From Dehalococcoidia bacterium (GTDB taxonomy: Bacteria; Chloroflexota; Dehalococcoidia; Lucifugimonadales; UBA3495): a stretch of DNA of 6,258 nt. Positions 1-5,345 of the stretch are shown piece after piece. The translations under genes and the position numbers were made by a program. A model generated the notes under the pieces. It saw nothing but the letters and a program-made list of their open reading frames with translations, was not told where the DNA came from and did not search any database. The stretch covers positions 1 to 6,258 of the forward strand of contig JAJDXU010000416.1 of assembly GCA_022823105.1 (NCBI GenBank), written 5' to 3'. The stretch's first letter is position 1; every line of letters starts with the position of its first letter.

Positions 1-927
1 GAACCGGGCCGAACGCTCAGGATCAACCTGAGGCGCTCGCACTTCCACGCCAGCCTGCTCCTCCTGGAGTCGGACAGTGCTGCTGCTGTCCGCGCCGCCC
101 CATCCACGGTTCATGGCCTGCAGCGAGATCTGCTGGGCCAGCGTCGACATTGGCATCGGCACGTCGTATTCCCGAGCGAGTTCGGTAGCCAGAGAGATGT
201 CCTTATGCGCCAAATTGAGCGCGAAGCTCGCCGGCTCGTATTCTCCTCGGAACATGGTGCGAACAAGACCCTCGTGCAGGAACGACATCCGGCCCAGCGC
301 GCCGCGCCGGACGCACTCCCACAGGGGTTCCGGATCAACGCCCGCCTTGACTCCCAGCGTCAACCCCTCGGCGATGGCCTGGCGCACGCTGTGGCCGATC
401 ATGTTGTGGACCAGCTTGGCAACGCTGCCGGCGCCTATCTCGCCGGCATAAAACACCTTGTCGCCAAAGGAGTCCAGGATGGGTTTCACCCGGTCGAACA
501 CCTCGCGATCGCCGCCCACCATCACAGCCAGATTTCCGGAGGCCGCGCCAGTCTTGCCGCCGCTGACGGGAGCATCGAGTACATGGCAACCCTTCGCGCG
601 GAATTTGGGTTCGATCTCCCGTATCAAGGTAGGCCGGCTGGACGACAGGTCGATGTACACGCTGCCTGGACGGATCCCCTGGAGGACCCCATCGGGTCCC
701 GTGGATACCGCGTCGACCTCGTACGGACCCGGCAGAGAGGTGAACGTTACGTCGCTGGCGGCGGCGACTTCGGCTGGCGTGTTGGCCAGGCGAGCCCCGC
801 CTTCCAACAGTGGCAGCGCCGCTTCCTCCCGCAGGTCATATACGACCATCGGGTAGCCGGCCCTCTGTATGTTGGCGGACATCCCGCCGCCCATATTGCC
901 CAAGCCGATGAATCCTACGGTTTCCAT
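1..927 (-). CDS. 3-hydroxyisobutyrate dehydrogenase-family NAD(P)-dependent oxidoreductase (3' end cut by window)
   Basis: Cytosolic beta-hydroxyacid dehydrogenase that interconverts a 3-hydroxy acid and its semialdehyde or keto acid using NAD(P). Starting at the ATG at 927-925, the frame stays open for 309 codons to the window edge. Seen: a Rossmann GxGxxG loop (G8-L9-G10-N11-M12-G13); D31 at the end of the second strand (VVYD), which in this family suggests NAD rather than NADP; the substrate-binding motif DAPVSGG at 118-124; the catalytic lysine motif GAGSVAKLVHNM with K171 and N175; and the usual C-terminal stretch GWGGADSS near 275-282. Family members are normally about 290-300 residues, so nearly the whole enzyme is present and the part beyond about residue 291 is a variable tail. 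A GGAG at 938-941 supports the start. It is transcribed divergently from the tRNA. The exact substrate (hydroxyisobutyrate, tartronate semialdehyde, glyoxylate or other) cannot be read from the sequence. Confidence 0.93.
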   Translation of the reverse strand, partial: METVGFIGLGNMGGGMSANIQRAGYPMVVYDLREEAALPLLEGGARLANTPAEVAAASDVTFTSLPGPYEVDAVSTGPDGVLQGIRPGSVYIDLSSSRPTLIREIEPKFRAKGCHVLDAPVSGGKTGAASGNLAVMVGGDREVFDRVKPILDSFGDKVFYAGEIGAGSVAKLVHNMIGHSVRQAIAEGLTLGVKAGVDPEPLWECVRRGALGRMSFLHEGLVRTMFRGEYEPASFALNLAHKDISLATELAREYDVPMPMSTLAQQISLQAMNRGWGGADSSSTVRLQEEQAGVEVRAPQVDPERSARF

Positions 928-937
928 AACACTTCAA

Positions 938-941
938 CTCC
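938..941 (-). promoter_or_regulatory. Shine-Dalgarno site (GGAG) of the hydroxyacid dehydrogenase
   Basis: Minus-strand GGAG lies 10 nt before the ATG at 927. The spacing is slightly long but usable, and it supports this start because no other in-frame ATG precedes the GxGxxG loop. Confidence 0.5.
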
Positions 942-972
942 ATTGGCCCACGTCCCGCGGGCGGTTGGCCGC

Positions 973-978
973 AGTATA
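973..978 (-). promoter_or_regulatory. Candidate -10 box (TATACT) for the hydroxyacid dehydrogenase
   Basis: Minus-strand TATACT matches the sigma70 -10 consensus at 5 of 6 positions. It would give a start site near 966 and a leader of about 40 nt before the ATG at 927. No good -35 box is seen in the corresponding place (about 996-1001), so the promoter is tentative. Its upstream part would overlap that of the divergent tRNA promoter. Confidence 0.4.
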
Positions 979-1005
979 ACGTAACCCCGAAACACGGAAT
1001 CCCGG

Positions 1006-1014
1006 TGCTATAAT
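1006..1014 (+). promoter_or_regulatory. Extended -10 promoter of the tRNA-Gln gene
   Basis: A perfect TATAAT at 1009-1014 is preceded by TG at 1006-1007, forming an extended -10 (TGnTATAAT). Such elements can work without a recognisable -35, and none is seen here. The predicted start at about 1020-1022 is only two to four bases before the mature tRNA 5' end. Confidence 0.75.
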
Positions 1015-1023
1015 TTATCCAGA

Positions 1024-1097
1024 TGCCCCGTGGTGTAGCGGTAGCACGTCAGCCTTTGGAGCTGTAAGCCCTGGTTCGAGCCCAGGCGGGGCAGCCA
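1024..1097 (+). tRNA. tRNA-Gln(TTG), CCA end encoded
   Basis: A full cloverleaf can be folded by hand. The acceptor stem is 1024-1030 with 1087-1093 (seven pairs, first pair U-A). The D stem is GTG 1033-1035 with CAC 1045-1047. The anticodon stem is 1049-1053 with 1061-1065, around the loop CTTTGGA (1054-1060) with anticodon TTG, which reads CAA/CAG glutamine codons. The variable loop is 1066-1069. The T stem is 1070-1074 with 1082-1086 around TTCGAGC. The discriminator is G1094, and CCA is encoded at 1095-1097. The weak U1-A72 first pair and G73 discriminator are typical of bacterial tRNA-Gln. The outermost anticodon-stem position (27-43) is a T-T mismatch. It is a single tRNA gene with its own promoter and terminator. 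Confidence 0.95.
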
Positions 1098-1111
1098 CAG
1101 CGAAATGAATG

Positions 1112-1149
1112 CCCGCCGGTCTAAGTTCAGCAACCGGCGGGTTTCTTTC
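1112..1149 (+). terminator. Rho-independent terminator of the tRNA, probably bidirectional
   Basis: A perfect 9-bp inverted repeat, CCCGCCGGT (1112-1120) and ACCGGCGGG (1133-1141), with a 12-nt loop is followed by TTTCTTTC. It begins 14 bases after the tRNA CCA. The same hairpin lies 29 nt past the stop of the convergent P450 gene. Read on the minus strand, the tail is only moderately T-rich (CATTCATTTCG), so termination is probably stronger in the plus direction. Confidence 0.82.
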
Positions 1150-1170
1150 GGTTTAATTTGCGGCCATGTT

Positions 1171-2577
1171 TCAACGCCGCCGCTCCAGATACATCGGCAT
1201 ACCGCCCTTGGGGCGGAGCGAAATCAACGGGAGCACTTCGGCCTTATGCCGCGGGTCGTGACGCATTTTCCAGCGCTGGCCGATGGTCGCCAGGATGAGT
1301 TTGGCTTCCATCATCGCGAAACCGTCGCCGATGCACCGGCGAGGTCCCCCACCAAAGGGGAAATAAGCGAAACGAGGAAGTTCGGTTCGAAACTCCGGCG
1401 TCCACCGCTCGGGCCTGAACGCCAACGGATCCTCAAACCAACGACCGTCGCGTTGCGCGATGAGTTGAGGCGCCAGCAAGAACGAGCCTGCCGGGATGTG
1501 GTATCCGCCCAGATCAAAGGGTTGGAACGCCATCCGACCCCAGAACCAGATCGGAGGATACAACCTGAGCGCCTCCGAATAAGCCTGGTCCATGAACTGC
1601 AGATTGGGCAGGTCCTCCAGGGTGGGTTCGCGCTGACCAATGACGTCGTCCAGTTCGGCGTGGAACCTTGCCTGGTGCTCAGGATGGGTGGACAACAAGT
1701 ACCAGGTCCAGATGAGGCTGACCGCCGTCGTTTCGTGACCAGCAGCGAACATCGTGACGGTTTCGTCCCGCACCTGCTCGTCGGTTAATCCCTGACCCTC
1801 GGTGTCGGCGTCGTTGCCATCAATGACGAACCGGGCGTCCATCAGCAGGGACAGGAGGTCATCGCCGGAATTCGGGGATTCCCGCCGCTCAGCGATCAGG
1901 CCGTATATTATCTCGTCCAACTGAGACTTGGCTCGTTTAAACTTCAGGGTGAAGGGCAGCGGCAGGCTGTGGTACAGCTTTCGCATCCTGGGCGGCTGGT
2001 TGGCCCGGTTGGTGATGTAGCGGTTGCCCAAGGCGAAGGCTGACCCGATGCGGCGAACGTCGGCCGCCAGGTCGGTCCCGAACAGCGTTTTGACCACGAT
2101 GCGGAGAGTGAGCAGCGACAACTCCCGCGCGAGATCGATACGCTGGCCGTCCGTCCAATGCTCCTGATGAGCCTCCGCATACTCGAGCATGGTCTCGGCG
2201 TAGGGCTCGAACCGGTGTCGCTGGAGGCTAGGTTGAATGAGGCGTCGTTGGCGCAGGTGGTCGGCTCCGACGGCAGTAATCAATCCATTGCCCGTCAGGA
2301 GTTTCATCACCTCGGTATTGGGGCCACGGTCAACTTTCTGGTGGTTGGTGACAATGACGTCGCGGATCAGGTCCGGATGATTGATCAGATAAACCAGAGC
2401 CGGCCGGATGGAGAGGGTGGCCAGGTCGCCGTACGTGGCCGCGTCCACCATCAGGCCAATCGGATCGCGCATGAGCCGCAACGTCTGTCCGATGATGGGC
2501 AGCTCCGGAGGCCCGGGCGGCAGTGCGCTCCGGTTAATCCTCGGCCTGGGCGGATACTGAACTTGTGCCGTGGCCAT
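1171..2577 (-). CDS. cytochrome P450 monooxygenase
   Basis: Haem-thiolate monooxygenase of 468 residues that uses O2 and two electrons to hydroxylate or otherwise oxidise an organic substrate. Seen in order: a proline-rich PPGPP hinge (about 20-24) with no transmembrane anchor before it, so soluble; the I-helix AGHETT (A279-T284) with the acid/alcohol pair E282-T283 for proton delivery; the ExxR pair E335/R338; PERW at 389-392; and the haem loop FPFGGGPRRCIG (406-417) with the haem-ligand Cys415. Length and motifs are complete. The PPGPP hinge and the haem loop resemble the bacterial P450s related to eukaryotic-type and fatty-acid/terpene-oxidising groups (CYP102/CYP110-like) more than P450cam. 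The subfamily is inferred and the substrate is unknown. The gene lies 43 bases downstream of the cupin gene, probably in one transcript. No Shine-Dalgarno precedes the ATG, and no ferredoxin or reductase is visible nearby. Confidence 0.96.
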   Translation of the reverse strand: MATAQVQYPPRPRINRSALPPGPPELPIIGQTLRLMRDPIGLMVDAATYGDLATLSIRPALVYLINHPDLIRDVIVTNHQKVDRGPNTEVMKLLTGNGLITAVGADHLRQRRLIQPSLQRHRFEPYAETMLEYAEAHQEHWTDGQRIDLARELSLLTLRIVVKTLFGTDLAADVRRIGSAFALGNRYITNRANQPPRMRKLYHSLPLPFTLKFKRAKSQLDEIIYGLIAERRESPNSGDDLLSLLMDARFVIDGNDADTEGQGLTDEQVRDETVTMFAAGHETTAVSLIWTWYLLSTHPEHQARFHAELDDVIGQREPTLEDLPNLQFMDQAYSEALRLYPPIWFWGRMAFQPFDLGGYHIPAGSFLLAPQLIAQRDGRWFEDPLAFRPERWTPEFRTELPRFAYFPFGGGPRRCIGDGFAMMEAKLILATIGQRWKMRHDPRHKAEVLPLISLRPKGGMPMYLERRR

Positions 2578-2620
2578 TTTGCTCAGTGCGGGTTATGGTC
2601 AGGATCCGAGGGTCTGTCGG

Positions 2621-2959
2621 CTACCCGTCCAGGGGGATGGTCGCCGTCAGCCGCGGTCCGTCCCCGACAGCGCGGGTCGTGTGGCCTTGCCCGGTCAGGT
2701 CCTCGGCCAGAGTGGCATGTCCCGGCCCGAAACGATGGACCGATCCGTCGCCCAGGCCAATTTCAACCTCGCCTTCCAGCGTGATCACGAACTGTCGCCG
2801 CGGAGCACAGTGCCAGTCGCTGAAGTATCCGGACTCAACCCGCCGGAACACGATGCCGGTGGTAGACTGCATAGCCGCCAATTCGGGATGCGACTCCAAA
2901 TCCAACTCTTCGATGTGCGACTGACCGTCCTCTCCTGTGTAAAGCCTGGCGATGGACAT
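2621..2959 (-). CDS. small single-domain cupin protein
   Basis: A 112-residue protein with a single cupin beta-barrel. The core runs from about residue 36 to 108. Motif 1 is the segment S47-D48-W49-H50 through P53-R54-R55-Q56 to G63. Motif 2 is F77-G78-P79-G80 through G90-Q91-G92-H93. Of the classic metal ligands (His-x-His, Glu, His), only H50 and H93 are kept. The second His position is A52 and the Glu position is Q56, so metal binding is changed or weak. There is no signal peptide or membrane segment. The start is fixed by a near-perfect Shine-Dalgarno. It is the first gene of a presumed cupin-P450 transcript, so it could bind or process the same small molecule as the P450. Its function is not known from the sequence, and enzyme, isomerase or ligand sensor all remain possible. 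Confidence 0.88.
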   Translation of the reverse strand: MSIARLYTGEDGQSHIEELDLESHPELAAMQSTTGIVFRRVESGYFSDWHCAPRRQFVITLEGEVEIGLGDGSVHRFGPGHATLAEDLTGQGHTTRAVGDGPRLTATIPLDG

Positions 2960-2963
2960 GTGG

Positions 2964-2972
2964 AACCTCCTT
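2964..2972 (-). promoter_or_regulatory. Strong Shine-Dalgarno (AAGGAGGTT) of the cupin gene
   Basis: Minus-strand AAGGAGGTT ends four bases before the ATG at 2959. The core matches the 16S anti-SD fully, and it fixes the cupin start codon. It is the only strong ribosome binding site in the window. Confidence 0.85.
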
Positions 2973-2998
2973 CAGTTACGGATCTGGTCTCTGACTGG

Positions 2999-3004
2999 AT
3001 TTTA
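2999..3004 (-). promoter_or_regulatory. Candidate -10 box (TAAAAT) for the cupin-P450 unit
   Basis: Minus-strand TAAAAT (within GATAAAAT) lies about 40 bases before the cupin start and matches the -10 consensus at 5 of 6 positions. The -35 position (about 3022-3027) shows nothing convincing. The TTGCCA at 3033-3038 is too far away (28-base spacer), so this is weak support only. Confidence 0.3.
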
Positions 3005-3068
3005 TCAAACTCCACAGGGGGCATGGGACGTGTGGCAACGCCCTGGTAGTTGCAAGCTAACGGCCTTG

Positions 3069-3098
3069 TTGAGCAATCGAACCGCACTCGGATATAAT
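3069..3098 (+). promoter_or_regulatory. sigma70-type promoter of dnaJ-prmA
   Basis: A -35-like TTGAGC (3069-3074, four of six consensus bases) and a perfect TATAAT (3093-3098) are separated by 18 bases. The predicted start is near 3105, giving a leader of about 26 nt before the dnaJ ATG. No CIRCE element (TTAGCACTC-N9-GAGTGCTAA) is seen, so HrcA control is not indicated. Confidence 0.72.
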
Positions 3099-3130
3099 CC
3101 GTAGCTAGCACGCTTGGTTTATTTGAACTC

Positions 3131-4396
3131 ATGCCAGTCGATTACTACGAGACCCTGGGCGTAGAACGGAGCGCGAACGACGAGGAGATTCGTCGCGCTT
3201 TCCGTCGCAAAGCCATGGAGTTCCACCCGGACCGGAACAAGACTCCGGGCGCCGAGGACAAGTTCAAGGAGATCAACGAGGCTTATCAGGTCCTCAGCGA
3301 CCAGGAGAAACGGTCCCGGTACGACCGATTTGGCCACGCGGGAGTAAACGGCGGCGGGGACCGGCCGTTTGACGGGTTCGATCCATTCGGCGGGTTCGGG
3401 GATATATTCGACACCTTTTTCGGAGGCACGACCCGAACGTCCAACCAGCCTAGGCCCGGAGAAGACATCACTCATCGAGTGAATCTAACGTTTGAAGAGG
3501 CGGTCTTCGGATGTGAGCGGGACATCGACATCCAACGAGTCGAGCCCTGCCACCTTTGCTCAGGTGCTGGCAACGAACCCGGCACTCCTATCTCCACCTG
3601 TACCACATGCAACGGATCGGGCCAGGTTCGAAGGGCCCAACGGAGCGTATTCGGGCAATTCGCAGTCACGTCTCCGTGCGCTGCATGCAACGGATCGGGG
3701 CGATACATTGAGACCCACTGCCACAACTGCCGGGGCCGCGGCTACGAGCGACGCCAACGAACACGTACCGTCACCATCCCGGCCGGCGTAAATGAGGGGA
3801 TGCAGGTCCGCATCACTGGAGAGGGTGACGCCGGGGCGAACGGCGGTCCTCCCGGCAATCTTTACGTACAGGTTCGAGTGCAGGATCACGAGTTGTTCGC
3901 CCGCGATGACGAGGATCTCGTGCTGAGGATGGGAATCAACATCGCGGAGGCGGCGCTTGGTTCTTCCAAGCAGATCCCGACCCTGGATGGAGAGGAGGTC
4001 GACCTGGAGATTCCAGCGGGCACGCAGTCCGGGCGCGTGTTCCGGATACGCGGTTACGGCGTCCCGCGCCTTCGGCGGGACGGACGAGCGACCAATCGCA
4101 GGGGCGATATCAGGGTCATGGTGGACGTGAACATCCCCCAAAGGCTGAATAAGTACCAGCGCAAACTCCTGCAAGACCTGGCGTATTCGTTCGACAACCA
4201 CGGCAATGCTCCGCCTCAGGCGGCGTCATCAAAGGCCAGGCGCAGCCGCAAACCGCGCGCGTCGCAGAAACCGGAACCTCAAGAGGCGGCCGCCGACCCA
4301 CCATCCGATGATGAAACCCAGGGGCAATCCAGTGATGACAGGCAGAAGGGTTTGTTCGACCGTTTAAAAGATACTTTCGCGCCCAAAGACGACTGA
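3131..4396 (+). CDS. dnaJ: chaperone protein DnaJ (Hsp40) with C-terminal extension
   Basis: Cytosolic co-chaperone that delivers unfolded proteins to DnaK and stimulates its ATPase. It is 421 residues long. Seen in order: a J domain (about 1-68) with the HPD triad at 32-34; a Gly/Phe-rich linker (about 69-98); substrate-binding domain I from about 107; a full zinc-finger region with four CxxCxGxG modules starting at C140, C157, C183 and C197 (type I DnaJ); and substrate-binding domain II to about 352. A tail of about 65 residues follows, beyond the usual length near 375: a charged, Pro/Ser/Lys-rich linker (about 355-405), then a short amphipathic segment GLFDRLKDTF (407-416). The ATG has no Shine-Dalgarno but sits right after a good promoter. 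The gene is not beside dnaK, grpE or hrcA in the window. prmA follows 73 bases later. Confidence 0.97.
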   Translation: MPVDYYETLGVERSANDEEIRRAFRRKAMEFHPDRNKTPGAEDKFKEINEAYQVLSDQEKRSRYDRFGHAGVNGGGDRPFDGFDPFGGFGDIFDTFFGGTTRTSNQPRPGEDITHRVNLTFEEAVFGCERDIDIQRVEPCHLCSGAGNEPGTPISTCTTCNGSGQVRRAQRSVFGQFAVTSPCAACNGSGRYIETHCHNCRGRGYERRQRTRTVTIPAGVNEGMQVRITGEGDAGANGGPPGNLYVQVRVQDHELFARDDEDLVLRMGINIAEAALGSSKQIPTLDGEEVDLEIPAGTQSGRVFRIRGYGVPRLRRDGRATNRRGDIRVMVDVNIPQRLNKYQRKLLQDLAYSFDNHGNAPPQAASSKARRSRKPRASQKPEPQEAAADPPSDDETQGQSSDDRQKGLFDRLKDTFAPKDD

Positions 4397-4469
4397 CCAC
4401 CCCACCGTCGCTGGGCAAGCTCTCCCTGAACGCAACGCCAACAACACGAATCGCGGTTACGCACTTCCA

Positions 4470-5330
4470 ATGTCCTGGCACGAACTAAGCATCACCGTCC
4501 CGTTTGAGTACGTTGAACCGGTCTCTTATTTATTCGAGCGGTACGGTTACGGCTTGAGCGTGGAGACAAAACCGGGAGAGCATGCGGTCCTGCGCTCCTA
4601 CCTGCCCAGCCTTTCCCGTCAACGTTTGGCCCACATCGAGGTGGGCATCAAGTTGGCTGCCAGCGTCGCGGACCTTGGTGAACTGCTCATAACCCCGTTG
4701 GGCGCCGATGAGGATTGGCGCGACTCCTGGAAAAAGCATTTCACACTGTTGCGCGTGGGCCAACACCTGGTGATCAAACCCTCGTGGATTGAATACCAAG
4801 AGCAGCCGGGGGACGTGGTGATCGACCTGGATCCCGGCTTGGCGTTCGGGACCGGTTATCATCCGACCACCTATTCTTGCCTGGAAGCCCTCGAAGAGCT
4901 GATCAAACCAGGACACTCTGTTCTCGACGTGGGAACGGGCTCTGGAATCCTCACGATTGCCGCAGCCAAGCTGGGCGCCACTCAGATTACCGCGGTGGAC
5001 ATCGACAGCAGTGCGGTAAGAGCAGCGCGCAAGAACTTCCGCCGGACCGGCCTCGACCACCTCGTGAACGCCGAATCGGGCAGCATACCGAGCGGCGCCA
5101 CCCGTGGCAGGACATACGACCTCGCCGTAGCCAACATCAGCGCGCGTGGAATCCGTTTGGTTTCACCGGCGATCCCGGACCTGCTGGCAATCGACGGCGT
5201 GTTTGTCGCCTCCGGCATCATCATTGACCAGCATGACGAAGCCGTTTCCGCCATAACCGACGCCGGGCTGGTGATTGACGAAATCCGCCAACGCGAGGAC
5301 TGGGTGACCATCCTGTGCCGGCGCGAATAA
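4470..5330 (+). CDS. prmA: ribosomal protein L11 methyltransferase
   Basis: Cytosolic SAM-dependent enzyme that trimethylates amino groups of ribosomal protein L11 (family knowledge). It is 286 residues, close to the usual 290-315. Seen: a small N-terminal L11-recognition domain (about 1-65); the linker motif D82-W83 ... W87-K88-K89 leading into the family signature IKPSW; the signature DPGLAFGTGYHPTT, with FGTGYHPTT at 126-134; SAM-binding motif I DVGTGSG at 153-159; the acidic residue of motif II in AVDID; and the catalytic-site stretch VANI at 220-223. No Shine-Dalgarno is visible before the ATG, and no other ATG, GTG or TTG lies in frame just upstream. The dnaJ-prmA order is common in several bacterial groups, and the short gap suggests one transcript. 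The stop codon is TAA. Confidence 0.95.
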   Translation: MSWHELSITVPFEYVEPVSYLFERYGYGLSVETKPGEHAVLRSYLPSLSRQRLAHIEVGIKLAASVADLGELLITPLGADEDWRDSWKKHFTLLRVGQHLVIKPSWIEYQEQPGDVVIDLDPGLAFGTGYHPTTYSCLEALEELIKPGHSVLDVGTGSGILTIAAAKLGATQITAVDIDSSAVRAARKNFRRTGLDHLVNAESGSIPSGATRGRTYDLAVANISARGIRLVSPAIPDLLAIDGVFVASGIIIDQHDEAVSAITDAGLVIDEIRQREDWVTILCRRE

Positions 5331-5345
5331 ATTGGATACGCAAGC

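Noticed and set aside
205..984. Plus-strand open frame of 259 codons
   Set aside because: It is the complement of the dehydrogenase gene, which has all its family motifs. The plus translation has no recognisable protein features.
1105..1788. Plus-strand open frame of 227 codons starting just after the tRNA
   Set aside because: It reads through the terminator hairpin and is antisense to the P450 haem and I-helix regions, so it is a shadow.
2570..3049. Plus-strand open frames over the cupin gene and its upstream region
   Set aside because: The minus-strand cupin has a perfect ribosome binding site and a recognisable fold. The plus frames have neither.
3040..3112. Possible CIRCE or other heat-shock operator before dnaJ (GCTAGC palindrome, TTGCAA)
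   Set aside because: Only short palindromes are present. They do not match the TTAGCACTC-N9-GAGTGCTAA pattern and fall within chance expectation.
3560..4201. Minus-strand open frame of 213 codons inside dnaJ
   Set aside because: It is antisense to the zinc-finger and C-terminal domains of dnaJ, which are unambiguous.
4397..4469. Possible terminator or small gene between dnaJ and prmA
   Set aside because: No inverted repeat with a T tail and no start codon with a supported frame was seen in the 73 bases, so it is treated as a plain intra-operon gap.
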